From: Monilinia fructicola
Taxonomy: Eukaryota; Ascomycota; Leotiomycetes; Helotiales; Sclerotiniaceae
Direction of reading: 5' to 3'
Assembly (NCBI GenBank): GCA_008692225.1
Contig: VICG01000002.1
Span: forward strand, 512,001 to 576,000
DNA length: 64,000 nucleotides
This document shows positions 1-15,635 of the stretch, piece by piece; within the stretch, counting starts at the first letter, position 1, and every line of letters begins with the position of its first letter. The translations under genes were made by a program, and so were the position numbers. Below the pieces are notes generated by a model, which saw nothing but the letters and a program-made list of their open reading frames with translations, did not search any database and was not told the DNA's origin.

Positions 1-3000
1 GAGGACAAGTGCTGGGAGGGAGAAACGCATTTTGATTGTCTTGATTTGGCCTGTATATGATATAGCGAAACGATAGTTGAAGTAAATAGTCAGGAAATGA
101 ACTTCGTAATATGAAATGAATGTATCGATAGTTCAATAGACAGCACAGCTGTTAAGAAAGTAGAAATTGAGTTGGGATGAACGAATGTATGTATGTGTTG
201 AAGATAGGTAAATCAGATAGTGAAGGTATACAATGAAAAAGTTCAATGAAGGAACAATGCAGGAACATATGGTGATCTTATATGTAGTGATGAACTCAGT
301 TTCATGCTTATTCTTTTCGTCTCGAAATTTCATTTGACAGGCACAATACACCCAAGCTCTTAGAGATGCTATCTATTTCTCCTGCAGAAGCAACAAAACA
401 GTATAAAATACTAGGGAATGACACGCCAAGTATATCTAGGCCAACATAATATGTTAGGATTAACTGCTCTAATCTGACGTCTTCAGACTTATCTACAAAG
501 CGCTTGTCATTCAACAGAGATATATCTGGTCACTAGACCAATAATGAGCAAGAATTGAACCTTGAAATGACAGGAGATAGACTTTAACGAGTGGAATTAC
601 AAAGAAGCGTTAAAGCTACATTCATCCCAAATAACCTATTGACAGTTACCGACGTACAAAGTTTCACACATGAGATGACAGCCTGTAGTTGGGATGAAGG
701 GTTTATTTTTGATATTCTTGGCGGTGGTTGAGTGTTTGGACTCCCCTTGGAATCAGCTGCTTGTAACCTTTACAGATCCGACGGGTTTCAGGTGTGACAA
801 GCGAAGGATTCCGAAACCTATGAAGTAACTTGAGGCATGCACTACCTTATTTCTCTACTTTGCCTTGAATGGACCCGGCGATTTGGTGTTTTGAATATTG
901 CAAGACTCTCCAGGGCTGCTGTTGTGAGATTCCTCGAGGTGAGCTTTAATTTTCCGTCTTGTGATTGCGCTTCTCGCGTCTTGAACTTTCATATTGCGCA
1001 TTATTTCCAAAGGCTTCTGCTATGGTGCAGACTAGCTTATGATCAAGAACTTCGAATTAGACACACATAGGGAGATATGACCCAGGAAACTCCGTGATAT
1101 TCGTGAATTTGTCTGTAGTAAAAACAATAAGGCTGGATTGAGAAATCAATTGAACGCTTAAAATGAAGGGGCTTCGCTTAGTAAGCAATCAACATAAAAG
1201 ACCTCGTGGCAATGCCATATATTGAAATACTCGTTGTGTGTTGATCGTATTTATGTTATGGCCATCAACATAGAAGATAAATACTATTAACAAGAAGTAT
1301 AGAGATGGCGATAGAGGAGGATGAATTACAGAAGGGAGTGAGAATTATTAAGCTCCTAAAGGTCAAAGCCCAGATCTCATATGGAAACTTTGCGGCGCCA
1401 TTTATGATTAGTCGAATTCTATGAATGCTGAAAATGAAGGAATTGACAAACATGAGGCTTTTGGGGTGGGAAAGACGAGAAGTTTGGTAAATTCTTCTAA
1501 TCGAGAATGGTAATGGTGCACACTCTACGAGTACATACAAAATACATGACGTTTAACCAATTCAAGAACTAAACGGCTCAGTAATCAACATGAATCTTCT
1601 TCAACAAATATGGTACAGTATGTCGTTGTTTCAAACACAAAATTATATACACGACTATCTAATTTGTTAAGTTCGTCCAATTCTAATACACAAATCTATG
1701 GTCATTCTGAAAGTCTTCGATCAGTACTCGAGCTTTCGACAGTCGCTGTTCTCCGCTCCATTGAAAGAGATCTCTCCCTTGCAAAGCTGGAAAAAAATTT
1801 AAAACGTTTTTAAATCCAAGAGCCAAGAGCCAAGATCCGGGGAGATAGAATCATTCCCGTTGATAGACTGTTCTCTCATAAACATTTTTCCCTCTCGAAA
1901 GCTTGGTTGTATTTAAGCATTTTGCCAGACTTACGCCATACATACAGATTAGAAAAAGCGAGAGTGCTGATATCTACGTAATGACAAGGAACGACTGGAG
2001 TGGACGTCAGATATTAAGTTTGGTAATCGTCCTCATTTCGGGACCGAAGTCCTTCTCTCAAACTTACCAGGAAGATTCTTTTAAATCCTAACTCCGTCAA
2101 GTGGAAACGTTTCGGATCGGGACCGAACTATCGAACGGATCAAATGGATGTACTCCGTATGCAACTGATTCTCCCACTCTGTTGAAGTTTCTTCTCATAT
2201 CATACCCCAGAGGCAAGTGAATACACAAATCCTTACGAAAACTACAGGGTATACCTTCATTCAACATAGAGATACAAATTAGATGAGAAAGTAGCTTTCC
2301 GGACATATGTAAGACCTGATCGTCACATTAATAATCCTCGCTTTATTCAACCCCGTGATACAGTACTGCTCACTACTCTGCAGGCAAAGAGCGAGCAAGC
2401 ATTCGATACCAGAACAAAAGGATGGCGGGCGGTACCTTTAAAGTTTTCTTAATATATATTTAGGGAATAGCGTGCTCGTCTACCAATAAAAGCTTCACAC
2501 TCCCCAGTCAAAAGATCTAGTAGTTACGATGAAGACCCACCAAAGATTGAATTTTGGGAACAAGGAAGAAAGGAAGCATTCACCGTTAGATGGATGATTT
2601 TTAACTTTTGACATACCGACACTCATGGCGACAGCTCAAAGGTGCTAACGATTGATGAATTGAGCTGATCTAATCGTCCACCTAACTACTCCATAGTAAT
2701 TATAATCAGTAGTCCATTATTCTTAATAGATTTTATTCATTAAAAATTACATGATTCCTTCACTCATTTCTGTGATATACGATTCGGGCATTCGATGGCA
2801 AACTAAATTAATACTGCAACGGCAATCTTCCTTTTATAATTTCTTCTTCTCCAAACAAGCAAATATCAACCGATCTTCTAATCCAGAGAAAGCAATCCAT
2901 ATGAACGTGGACCGGAGTTCTTGAAGTGTAAATGTATGAGATTGGATCAGAAAACTGAATAGAATCTCAAAAAGGTACCAAGTACTTGGATACATAGTAC

Positions 3001-3015
3001 AAGTACACCGCAGAA
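1..3015. other. Intergenic region without recognised gene
   Basis: About 3 kb of roughly balanced base composition. Open frames are all under 100 codons on both strands, and none has a recognisable motif or splice-linked partner. The last 200 bases form the presumed promoter and 5' leader of the MFS gene that starts at 3016. No tRNA or repeat was seen. Confidence 0.6.
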
Positions 3016-5075
3016 ATGGCAAGTGCTACCTCGGGAGAGACAAGCACTGCCAACACAACAGTTGGACCACAACAGACACCTACAGAACCACCCATACAAA
3101 ACCATGCACAGCACACCCACGCCGAGAATACGGAAAAGAACACCGTCGATTCGGAAAACCACACCTCGAACGAAAGTAGCATCGACCTACCCGAATCCAA
3201 AGAACCCTCCTCATCCGAGGATGTCACCGCAAACGCAGATGCGGCAGCTCCTCCTGGGCCCTCGCCCCAAGACCCAGAAGCTTCGCGCACAAAATTGCAA
3301 ACGACGATTATCATGATATCGCTCTGCTCTTCCGTTTTCCTCGCCGCTCTCGATGTCTCGATTATAACCACGGCCCTTCCCACCATTTCCGAACATTTCC
3401 ACTCAAACGCCGGATACACCTGGATTGGTTCTGCGTACTTGCTCGCCAATGCTGCCAGTACGCCCTCCTGGGGGAAGTTCTCAGATATATGGGGACGGAA
3501 ACCGATTTTGTTGATAGCGGCCGGGGTATTCTTCATAGGGAGTTTGTTGGCGGCTACGAGTGTTAGTGTTGGGATGTTGATTGTAGCGAGAGCGGTGCAG
3601 GGAATTGGGGGAGGGGGGTTGATTATCTTGGTGAACATCTGTATAAGCGACTTGTTTAGTATGAGGAAGAGAGGGGCGTATTTCGGATTGATCGGGATGA
3701 CTTGGGCTTTTGCCAGCGCCATTGGTCCTTTACTCGGAGGTGCATTTACGGAAAAGGTTTCGTGGAGATGGTGTTTTTACATTAATGTGAGTCTTGCATG
3801 AGATTTGGCATTCCCCTTTGGTCGGATTTTGAGGAATGTAAAACCTAACCAACAATGAACAGTTACCCATTACCGGCACAGTGGCAATAGCACTCTTCTT
3901 TTTCCTCCACCTCGAAAATCCAAAAACACCTGTATGGGATGGATTGAAGGCAGTGGATTGGCTTGGGAGTTTACTTATTATTGGCGGTACACTTATGATT
4001 CTTCTCGGCCTCGAATTTGGAGGCGTCACAAAACCATGGGACTCGGCAACCGTCATCTGTCTCATAGTTTTCGGAATCCTGGTCGCCGGCCTATTTGTGA
4101 TCAACGAATGGAAATTTGCTCGATATCCCGTCATGCCTCTTCGACTGTTCAAGCATGTTTCGAACGTTGCGGCCCTGGGCGTGTGTTTCTGTCATGGATT
4201 CGTCTTCATTGCTGCTTCTTATTATCTACCTTTGTATTTCCAAGCTGTCCTTGGAGCTACCCCCTTACTTTCTGGTGTTTACCTTTTACCATTTGCTCTC
4301 TCTCTATCTTTGACATCGGCTTCAACGGGTATCTTTATCAAGAAAACAGGCAAATACCTCCCACCCATATACTTTGGTCTTACGGTCCTGACCCTCGGAT
4401 TCGGCCTATTCATTAACCTACCACGTAATCCAACTTGGTCGAAAATCATCATCTATCAAATAATCGCCGGTATTGGAGTAGGACCAAATTTCCAATCTCC
4501 ACTAATCGCCCTTCAAACTCTGGTTCAAAGATCAGATATTGCTACAGCAACCGCCACCTTCGGATTCACTAGGAATTTGAGCACGAGTATTAGTGTCGTG
4601 GTAGGAAGCGTAGTGTTCCAGAATGAAATGCAAAAGAGAGGTGCAGAGCTAGTTAGCGCTTTGGGAAGCAGCATTGCTTCGGAATTGGGAGGTGGGAGTG
4701 CGGGCGCCAGTGTGGATATTGTTAAAGCCCTGCCTCCTGCTGAAAGAGAGGTTGCAAGAGATGCTTACTGGGAGAGTTTAAGGATCATGGTAAGTTTTCT
4801 TGGTGGCTCTATCAGTCATTGGGTATTTTGCTTGAAGCAGAGAGAAGCTAATATTAATCTAGTGGGTCATCTACGTAGCATTTGCAGCGTTGGGGTTAGC
4901 AATAAGTTTTGCCATTGGTCAACATGTACTCAGTAAGGAACATGAAGTTACCAAGGTTGGATTGGAAGAACAGGAAAGATTAAGACGGGAAGCTAAGAAT
5001 GCGAGAAAGACGGGGGACCTAGAGGCTGGAGGTCCAGTTGTTCAAGGAAATGCAGGGAATGAGAAAGCTGTTTGA
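3016..5075 (+). CDS. MFS drug-efflux transporter, 14-segment DHA2 type
   Basis: Plasma-membrane proton antiporter expected to export toxic small molecules. Three exons, 3016-3786, 3863-4789 and 4863-5075, encode 636 residues. Both introns (76 and 73 nt) have GT-AG ends and fall between codons. The first ~95 residues are a polar Ser/Thr/Glu-rich cytosolic tail. After it come a first membrane segment with TTALPTI, then GSAYLLAN, motif A (GKFSDIWGRKP), RAVQGIGGGG and motif C (GPLLGGAF), followed by WRWCFYINLPI across the first splice junction. This set and the length are typical of the 14-segment drug:H+ family. The C-terminal ~50 residues are charged. The start is the first ATG of the long frame. 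No gene cluster surrounds it, so the substrate cannot be named. Intact. Confidence 0.94.
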
Positions 5076-8000
5076 AGATGGGTGAGAGGTGCATATTTTG
5101 GTCGTTTCGTTGCATGGCGTGGATTTTTGTTTATATTCTAGAGTTGGACGCTGCATATTATTGATGATGGATTCATGGCTTGGATGATACCCTTAAAAAC
5201 CATGTACAATTTAAAAGCAGTCATGTCTTTGAGATTGATGGGTGGCTGGACTACAGTACATATACCACTCTCTTCTTGGACACATTTTACGATTAATCAT
5301 GATTTAGAATACATATTTTTAATGATGGATATATTTCTTATTAAATGAATACATGGTTTGATTTTCATACTACTGAGTAGATTGATACTTTCATCCCCCC
5401 GGACTTGATCTGTTTGGGATATAGGAATATCCTTCTAGATATCTTCATATTGAAAAGCCAGCAGATAATCATATATATAGCCATATGATCATACACATAC
5501 ACATACACATACACATCATCCCACCCCGTTCCATCTCAAAACCCTCGAATAACTAGCTAGCTAATAGATAGATAGAACCACAGTTAACAAAGCAATCAAC
5601 AATAAACGATTCCTTTCTGGTACATTACATTACATCGTATCTCATCGCATCTTCTATTTCGAAATCGAGATATATATCCGATCCCAGTTTTCCAGCTCTA
5701 CATATATACCGTAGCTGTGATGATTAGCCTTGACTCGACTCGACTCGACCCAATTTGCAGAGCTCTACGTTCCGACAAGAGGGGGACGTTCTTGGAATAA
5801 AGTAGCACCACTCGCTTCTCTCCTCGAACAGCAAACAACAAACTTAATTACATCCCGCGCAATCTGGCATCTCTCAATCTTGATTCTTGACACACATGTA
5901 AGATCTTCCGCCGCTATAGATACACACGCGCTCTGATGCAACAGAGGGGAGGGAGGAGCGTGGGGTGTTCGGGTCGGATGTCGTTTATATACCTTGTGGG
6001 ATGGGGGCGGGGGCGCGGATTGGTGTTGATGCGGATTGATATGCGGTGCGATGGTAGGTGATAGGTGATTTCTGTTTGAGGCGTCAGGAGTTATCGCGTA
6101 GTGTGCTTGTTGGTGTGGGGGGAGGGGGGTCGTTGTGGACTGTTATTTTGATGTTGGTGGGATGGATGGATGGATGGTTTATCTCGGGGCTTGCATCGGG
6201 TTGGCTGGAGCGGATTTACTTGTGGTTATTTCCTGATCGTGGCATTTTGACTTGATGGGGATTTATGGGATTTCTATATAGTATACAGCATACAGCATAT
6301 TAGTTCGTTTGTCAAGGGTTCTTACGGAGTCATATCGCTTATTCCTCATTAATCAAACTTTTTTAATTAAAAATCCGGGTACTCGGAATCTGGAATTTGA
6401 AGTCTGAAGTCTGAAGTCTGCATTTCAAAGGGATGGGGAAGATTGTGTGCCACAGTCTACAGATAGATCCATGAATCGTTCCGTGGGACGATTGCACCCA
6501 TAAAAAGCAACCCAATACCTGCCCAAGCCAAGGAACATCTCGAACCGTCGGGTCGCGTCAATGATGCACTTCTTCGGTACGTACTAACTTAAACGCCTGA
6601 CTCTGGAATTCAGGCTTCAGGCCTATATCTCAGCGCCTTCAGACGTGCAACAAAAGTTTTAAAGGGGCGTGATGGTTTATTCGCTTAGTGGTCATCATGG
6701 TGAGTGAGATCAGATGAGAATGAGGAATTCTTATGAGATCCTTGGATGTGATTAGATTTGGTCAGATTCTCGTTACGATACATCTTCCTATGGACACGTG
6801 GTATGTTTCGATGGTGGTAGATGGAATTCGTACGTTGGGCTGGATTGAGATACCTGGTTGTCCTTAGTCGCTCACCCTGGAGCTTAGCAATATGTTTAGG
6901 GTTATTCATTTCACAGCCCGTTTTCTTCTTAAACAGATAACGCAGCACTCGGATAGTCTTGATTCGTGATTTTGGTGTCAAGGTAATTAAAGATTTTGCT
7001 TTCGATACTCCGTTGTACCCCGCGTGAAGTGGCGTGGCACCCGTTTTTCATGCTTCTATTCTTGGAATGTCATGGATATTGTGATCCAAATCTTAGTTTA
7101 ATCTTCGAGATTCACACAAAAGCTTGTTCTCCAAGCTGCCACACGTCTGATATTAGCTACGGTATGGTGATTCAAAGCTAAGCGCTTGCTCGGTGATAAC
7201 ATTGACTTATAGTTGCAAAATAAAGTTTCGGCAACCTGATCATCTTTTTAAATTGAACGGGATCCATTCCGACATTGATAGTGTAGGGTCCAAGTGAGAA
7301 CAGTCTTCATCACAAGATGCAAAGGTTGCATTTGTGCAAACTTCAACCCAGGAAAAGCCAAAACAGAATACTCCTGATACCATATCGAAGTCATCCACAG
7401 GAATAAACAAAAACAGTATGCATATTGCCAGAAACCCACTTGATCAGCAAGACAATGACATATGAACGATTAAATTGAACAAGAATACAACGTCTTCGCC
7501 TCATTGACCAGCTGTAGCATATATAGATCTTAAAGATAATCGAGCTCCACCGAGACTTCATGATGTGGCACTGTAACAAGACGGCAGAAGATGATGGGGT
7601 ATACAACGATGATTGAAGTAACCATAGGAAGAAAGGAGATGGCTGAAAATAGGGGGTACAGGAGAATAGATGAACAAGATTGAAACTAGTTTTCTATCAC
7701 TCCCTTGCTAAGATTGAAATAGGGATCCCGCCCTTGCTTTCGATGATATACAACTTCGAGGAGAGTATAAGATGAAATATCCGCCTCGCAAGGATAAACA
7801 ACATCCAATAATGAGAAGTGATTTCACAAATCAAGTGTTTGTCACTGAATTTGCTCTGATAATGCACTCATGGCTCAGTCATTGGCATTACATCCTGCAA
7901 CGCAAATCCGCAGAATCGATGTTATCTTTTCGTCCATTTAGATAAAAGACGCAACAATAATCGATACATGCGAGAAGATGCTTTACCGTATTCCAGTCGT

Positions 8001-9010
8001 GATATTTCTGGTGATATAATCGCGGCAGCAGAGATGAACACAAGTGACGTCTCCGTCGTGTACCATGTATTTCTCTTCTCTGCCGGCAGCCAACGACGCG
8101 TAAACATAAGCAGCAAGGTTAAAGGCCATTTTCGGAACTTTTAGCCAGTGACGAGAGTCCATGATAGATACTTGCATCAAGAACCTTCATTCCATCAACC
8201 CATACGAAATGAAAGGCCGTCCCCACCCACAAGAACAATCTCCCACTCAACATCGCTATCAGCTCCCTCAGAATCTAAAACATAATCCAGCTTACCTACC
8301 ACCTCTACGTTACACATCCCAAGCGGCTTACATAACCAGCCCATGCCACCCACGCGCCCAAATCACGTTGCCGCGCATCTCTCGAAACAATTTGTTGCAC
8401 ATCTCAAAATCGGGAGCGTGGCTTTCACGTTTTTGCCATGATCTCAAGAGCGTTATCTGGCATCCAATCCACAAAAGACATCGTCAGGGCTTTTCCTATT
8501 CGTTCTCGCAATCCCTGAGTCGTAATGCTCAGCGCTCTGACATCCATCCGGGTTCCAACTTCCTAGCCACCATGCCCATTCCTCACGACGTGCAACAAAA
8601 GTGCGATGTGCAACAAGTGGTGTGGAATGACGATTTCTGATAAGGAATCAGGCTTGTGATTGGATGGGATGGAGGTGCGTAAAAAGGGGGGGCTGAGGCT
8701 GAGGGAAGGGGAAGAGCCTGAGAGGGTGTGTGGAACACTGGAATGATGATGAGACTCATGAGAGGTGCGATTGAATTATCTGTGTTTTGACATTCATGGA
8801 ACTTAAGTGGTTGGTTGGGACGTCCTGCACTTGCATGATATCCAATTGCGGCGGTGCAGCGATGGTGATTATGCAGTTGGCAACCAATTACATACATGTA
8901 CTAGTATGTATGTACAGAGTCACCTTACAGTACGGATATGGAAAAGTACTGTATCTACGGAGTACGTACACTCGTACTATACCTATAGTAATTAGAGTTA
9001 ACCTGTATAT
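5076..9010. other. Gene-poor intergenic stretch
   Basis: Nearly 4 kb with no supported gene. It holds an ACATAC hexanucleotide run at 5491-5517, a short GACTC run near 5732 and many small open frames. The largest open frame, 8161-8640 on +, has no recognised motif. On the minus strand near 8175-8200 a short translation resembles the C-terminal end of GMC oxidoreductases (VDGMKVLDASI), but stops surround it. It is at best a relic. Confidence 0.5.
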
Positions 9011-10200
<1,190 letters not shown>

Positions 10201-10330
10201 ATACTACTATTACTATTACTATTACTATTATTACTATTACTATTACTACTATTATTATTACTATTACTATTATTACTATTACTATTACTACTACTACTGC
10301 TATTACTACTATAAGTATTATTACTCATAG
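10201..10330. repeat. ACT/ATT trinucleotide tract at edge of R1 copy 1
   Basis: Mixed TACTAT and TACTATTAT units at the junction between ordinary DNA and the AT-rich repeat. The inverse tract is found at the equivalent edge of the second copy (20778-20926), so the tract belongs to the repeat itself. Confidence 0.85.
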
Positions 10331-10739
10331 TGAATCCCGAATTGATAAATACATGTGTAGAGTATGTATATACAGTATGAATATATGCATACATCCATGG
10401 ATAAATAAATAGTCTTAATTACTGTATCGAATTGGATGATGAGGTCAACGTTACACTGTTACACACTCCAATATGCCATTTTGAGGGCGCAAGGTGTGTA
10501 CAGAGTTTACATGCCCTACCGGAGGCCCTCATCTTTCGCCCTTTTTTCGATATGCAACAAATTATGCATAATGAAGATTTTTGACGAGAATATGTGTGTG
10601 ATTGGTTGGGCTGTGAGGGGTAGAAAAGTATAACTGTGCTTGATGTTTTACTTGTGAATCATGATTGACAATTCTGAGAGAGCATGTATGAATATTACAG
10701 TACAGTAGAGACATTTAGGTAACTATTAAAAGTTTCGAA

Positions 10740-13700
10740 TAAGGGAATTCATAGTAGCGATCAATCTATTATTAAAACGAGGCTTAAAAGGGCAATTATA
10801 AAATCCTTTAATCCATTTTATATTCATTTATTTTAATAAATATAAAGTAAAGCTTTATTTTTATCAAATTAATCTATTATAGCGAAAAAAAGGGCTAATT
10901 ATGGAATTAACAGGCAGGGATCTAAAGGGCAATAGAATATATAAATATCGAAAAAATAAAAATATTCAAAATTAATAATAAAATCAATTATTAAAATTAT
11001 AGTAGATATTAAAGCAATAGTATAAATAATACTTATAATAATAATATAATACGTAAATTTTAAAAAGTAAATACATTTGAAAAGTAAAAAATTATTATAA
11101 TATATTTTAATAATAAATGAAAATTAACTTTCTACCCTTTTTTCTTTATTTCAATATTGTAAAAATCCTAGAATTCTCAATTAAATTCTACAGCTATTTT
11201 AATCTAATCTTTTACTCTTTAGAAACGAAGAAGAACCTTTTAATATATAGTAAAATAATTCTCCAATTCAATTATTATACAATTAATACTTTAAGCTTTA
11301 TATATTTCATTTTTATATATAAAAAAATACCTTTCTCTTCTCTTTTATACAAAGAAGAAGATTTTTTGGAATTATTATTATATTTAAAAAATATTAATAA
11401 ATTTTTTAAAAGTAATTCTAATAATAAATCTAACTCTATACCTTTATATCATCGATTTAGTAATACTATAAATATTCTTTTTCCTATAAAGAATCTTAAT
11501 CCTTTTAATATTGTTATTTTAAATTAAAAAAACAAATTCGAATTCTAGGATTTAATAATAAGTAAAAATAAAAGTGATTTTGTTTCACTTCTTTTTTTAA
11601 AATCTATATTATTCAATAGAGATATTTAATTAAATTTTAATTAAATATTAATAAAACCTTGTTTATATAATACTAATTATATTTTATAATTTTAACTTAT
11701 ATAACCTATATAAATACCTTTATTATTCCTTTAATCTATTCTTTTAATATATAGTTTAAAATCTATTCTTCAATTAAATATCTTTTTAAAATACTTTATT
11801 TTTAATATATATTATATAGATTTATTAAATCCTTTAAATAATAATATAAATCTAATTGATCTTTGGTTATAGAATGATATTAATACTATAGGGAGTATAT
11901 TTTGTGAGAATTCTATTTCTTTATTATTTTAACAAAAAGTTGTTAAATAAAAAGTTATTAAATAAAAAGATCTTAATTAATAAATCAAAAAGCCCTTTAA
12001 CTTTTTACAAGGATCTACTTTTTTTCAAAGGGATATATTATATAATCTATATTATTATTTAATATTTATTTAATTAGCTTTTTTTTAAAAGATAGATTAT
12101 ATTTATAGAAAAAAACATACAATATAACAAACTATTTGCAATGATCTAATAAAAGATATAGAGTTAATAATCTACATTATTTCGATTAAAAATGCTATAC
12201 AAAATATGATGGAAAAACAAAAGAATAAATTGATTACAAAAAAAAATAGAACGAAAGAAATATAGTTTATTAATAATATTTAAACTATATTAAATCAATG
12301 GATAGCTTTTATTAATATATAAAATCAATTAAATTCGATAATAAAGAGAAATATATTAAATTTGGAATTTACCTAAATAGAATTTAATACTTATAAAGAT
12401 AAAATTATATTATATATTTATAGATTTTATAATTAATATTTTAATAATAAAGAAAGGGGGGGAAGGGAATCCTTTATAAGATTAATATCTTCAATATTAG
12501 TTACTTCTATATTAATTAATTTATTAAAGCATAAATATTGATAATATATACAGCAAAAAAAAAACTCTTAAACTCTATATATTGATTTCAATATTTAAAT
12601 ATATTTACCTAATAAATTCGTATAAGCATTTACTGAAATAAAAGGAAATAATTTAAATAATTCAAATATTACTATTTAAATGAATTCTATAAAATCTTAA
12701 TTATTTTAGGTAATAGAATTAATTAAAGAGATATTAAAAAACTAAAATAAACATTGAAAATCTTTTTTTATATAATATAACAATTTGTAGTATTTTTTTT
12801 AAGTATATAAAATATATGCTATAAATTAAAATATATAATTTAATAATTCTTAATATTTCTTATTTATATTAAAGGGAAGGGTTATAGATGGAATTTGGAT
12901 TATTTTTTTATATGCGTATATAAATTAATTAATTCTCTTTAAAATAATATATTTCGTATATCAATTGATCAATTCGTTATTGAAATATTTCGATTTCGGA
13001 TTTTCTATTTTTTTTGGATTTTTTCGATATTTAAATATTTTGAAAATCCTAACCGGATTTTTAAGATCAAATGTTTATTTAAGGTTTAATTCCGGGGTTG
13101 TAATTGGTTAATTTTGTATTAATAATCAATTTAATCATTTTAGATTGAATAACACTATGAATTATTCTAATATTTAAATATAATTTAAAATAATCTTAAA
13201 AATACTTTTTAACGAAAATTTAATAATATTATTATTAAATATAAATAAATGTTATTTATATTAACCAGATTGATCCCATTAAAATTAAATAAATTATTAA
13301 ATATTATATATAATACAATTTTTATTCTTTTAATATTTTAATACTATTATATATTATTATAAAGATACTTTTTTAGTAAAGAGGGAATATATTTAAAATG
13401 ATTTAATATTTAATTTTCATTATATATATATATTAATATATTCTTTAAGAGTATAAAAATCAAATAAAATGCTTTAATAATAAATTAATTTATTTTGAAT
13501 TGCCTTAAATTAATATTAAATCCCTAATAATTCAATATTATTCCAAAGTATTATTTAATAATAATATAAATAATTAATATGTAATAATTAAATTTAAATT
13601 GTTAATTAAAAAGCTTTTGATTGGATAATTATATATATGCTCCTATAATATTATATATATTATAATATATAGGATCTTTATATATTTTAAGCTTCTTATT

Positions 13701-14745
13701 ATAAAAATATTTTCGAAAAAGCTTTTAAAGCTTTAATTTAATTTGTAAGGTATATTACATCATTCAATTATACATAATAGTTTTATATAACCTTACTATA
13801 CTAATAAACAATCCATTAAAAGCATTAATTATTTAATATTTAAATCTATATTTTCTTTTTATTTTGTTATAAAAAAATTGTTAATAATAGATATTAAAAT
13901 ATATAATACCATATAGAGTACTATCTACAAATATATATATATTTTTTCCTCCAGATTTATTACTTATAGCTTTTTTATAATAATATATATAATAAATAAA
14001 TTAAATCGATGAAAATCCCAAAAAAGAAAGTTTCTATATTAATAAACTAAAAATTAAATAATATTGTTAAAAACGATATATAGCCAAAATTTAAAATGTT
14101 TAAATATATATATTATATCTTTCCATTAATTTATATACGAAAATTGAAAATATAATATACAAAAAGTTATATAAAGGTATATTATTATACTATTTGGATA
14201 TTAAATAAGATTAAGCTTTAAAAAAAGTATAATCCTTCAAATTTGATTTTTATTAAATTATATATATTTTTATATAAATAATATTATTAAAATTTTTTGA
14301 AGTAAAATTTAAATTAAGGGTAAAATATAAAAGAGGGTATTATTCAAAATATTTTACCCTCTACAATATGGATTTTATCCTTTAGAAAAGCCCTAAACCA
14401 TCGAATAATAGTATATTAAATCTGCTATTAATAATAATATTATTGATGATATAATATTATATTAATAAATCAATACCGATATATTTAATCTATAATATAT
14501 ACTTTAAAGGTAAAATATCACTCTGTATTATTATATAATTATATATATTTATATCTATAACTTTTATTAACAAATACCAAAACTACTAATAAAACTAACT
14601 TATTTATTTAAATAGATTTAATTGATACATTATATCATTTATATCCTTACTAATTCGAAAAGTATTAAAATTAATTAAATACCTTTTAATAGGATCTTTA
14701 TATTCATCAACTATGCCTATTATATAAACTATGAAAATGAAAATG
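10740..14745. repeat. 4-kb AT-rich block, decayed transposon
   Basis: Extreme A+T content with dense TpA and stop codons in all frames. The longest open frame (11117-11527) is a low-complexity Phe/Ile/Asn/Leu string expected by chance in such DNA. No polymerase, integrase or transposase motif survives. A small hairpin with arms GAGGGTA/TACCCTC lies near 14333-14365. It is probably one or more RIP-mutated elements. The family cannot be named. Confidence 0.7.
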
Positions 14746-15014
14746 AAAAGTGGCTAAATGTCTCTAGTATCTGTGGTGAAATTCCTTAGACTTATCCTGT
14801 ATGTTCACGTCCTTCGATTCATTAATGAAGGGGCTGAAATCTAGATGGAGAAAGTGGAGATAAAGGGGTCATTTTTCCTCGCTTGTAGAGTATTGGAAGA
14901 AAGATAAGAAGTAATCCATCTCCACCACCCATATAGAAGATTTCTATATCCATTATTCAGAGATCAAATCTATTGATATGTGTAAAACACCGCCCACACG
15001 CAACAAATTCAAAC
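14746..15014. other. Short ordinary-composition spacer
   Basis: Base composition returns abruptly to normal at about 14745. Nothing was recognised before the tRNA-like sequence. Confidence 0.5.
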
Positions 15015-15086
15015 CCTCACTTGGTGTAATGGTCAGCACGTCGGATTCTGATTCCGGAGATATTGGTTCGATTCCTATAGAGAGGT
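15015..15086 (+). tRNA. tRNA-Gln (anticodon CTG), degenerate, possible pseudogene
   Basis: A 72-nt cloverleaf without intron. The anticodon loop reads TTCTGAT, with CTG at 15048-15050, between TCGGA and TCCGG stems. The D arm GTGT/GCAC pairs. The acceptor CCTCACT against AGAGAGG has one A-A mismatch, and the T stem ATTGG/CCTAT has one T-T mismatch. Both defects sit close to a RIP-affected block and could be decay. It may be a dead copy. Confidence 0.6.
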
Positions 15087-15635
15087 TCTTATCCATTAGT
15101 CAAGAACTTTCTACTGTGTCCAGTTTGAGTCTGGAGCTAGACTGTCTTTTTGAAACTTTGATTATGGTGACGGACGGATGGATGATCTTTTATCGGATCC
15201 GATGTTACGACACGTGACCGTCGATGAATCATACACTCACACCAAGCAAATGCAGCCAATAGCTCTACCGTGCCGGTATCAGATGAAAACACGATAGATA
15301 CCGTAGACCTACTCTGTACTGTATGGCTTGTTACTATTATTACCCACCAACGCACCCACCCAGCAAAGTAAACTACACTACAGGATCCTCTCACCTCAAG
15401 ACTCACATCAACACCCGACTCTGAAGAAAACCTTCTACCTCTACCAACCGGCCCAACATCCCTCAAAGCCAACCTTGGTAACCCAAGCTCCACAGTTATT
15501 TGATTTCATACTGTAACTCCCTCCCAGCACAACCCAGCCCCCAATCAATCATTCACCACTCACCCACCTCCCTCTCTTCCATCTATCTATCTATATATAT
15601 GGAAATACATAGAAGTTCGGCTAAATCACATGATA

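Noticed and set aside
1..3015. Several 60-90 codon frames in the first 3 kb
   Set aside because: None has a motif, a splice-linked neighbour or codon bias that sets it apart from background.
3016..3722. Long minus-strand open frame opposite the first MFS exon
   Set aside because: Mirror of a well-supported coding exon with transporter motifs on plus; no motif of its own.
8161..8640. 159-codon plus-strand open frame with an ATG
   Set aside because: His/Pro/Ser-rich without motif. Its antisense strand is the side that faintly resembles an enzyme end, so it is probably a chance frame.
11117..11527. 136-codon open frame rich in Phe, Ile, Asn, Leu and Lys
   Set aside because: Lies in extreme AT-rich decayed DNA where such residue strings arise by chance. 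No motif and no splice partner.
14756..14800. Resemblance to the small-subunit rRNA phrase GGTGAAATTC
   Set aside because: Only about a dozen bases agree and flanking rRNA sequence is absent. Treated as coincidence.
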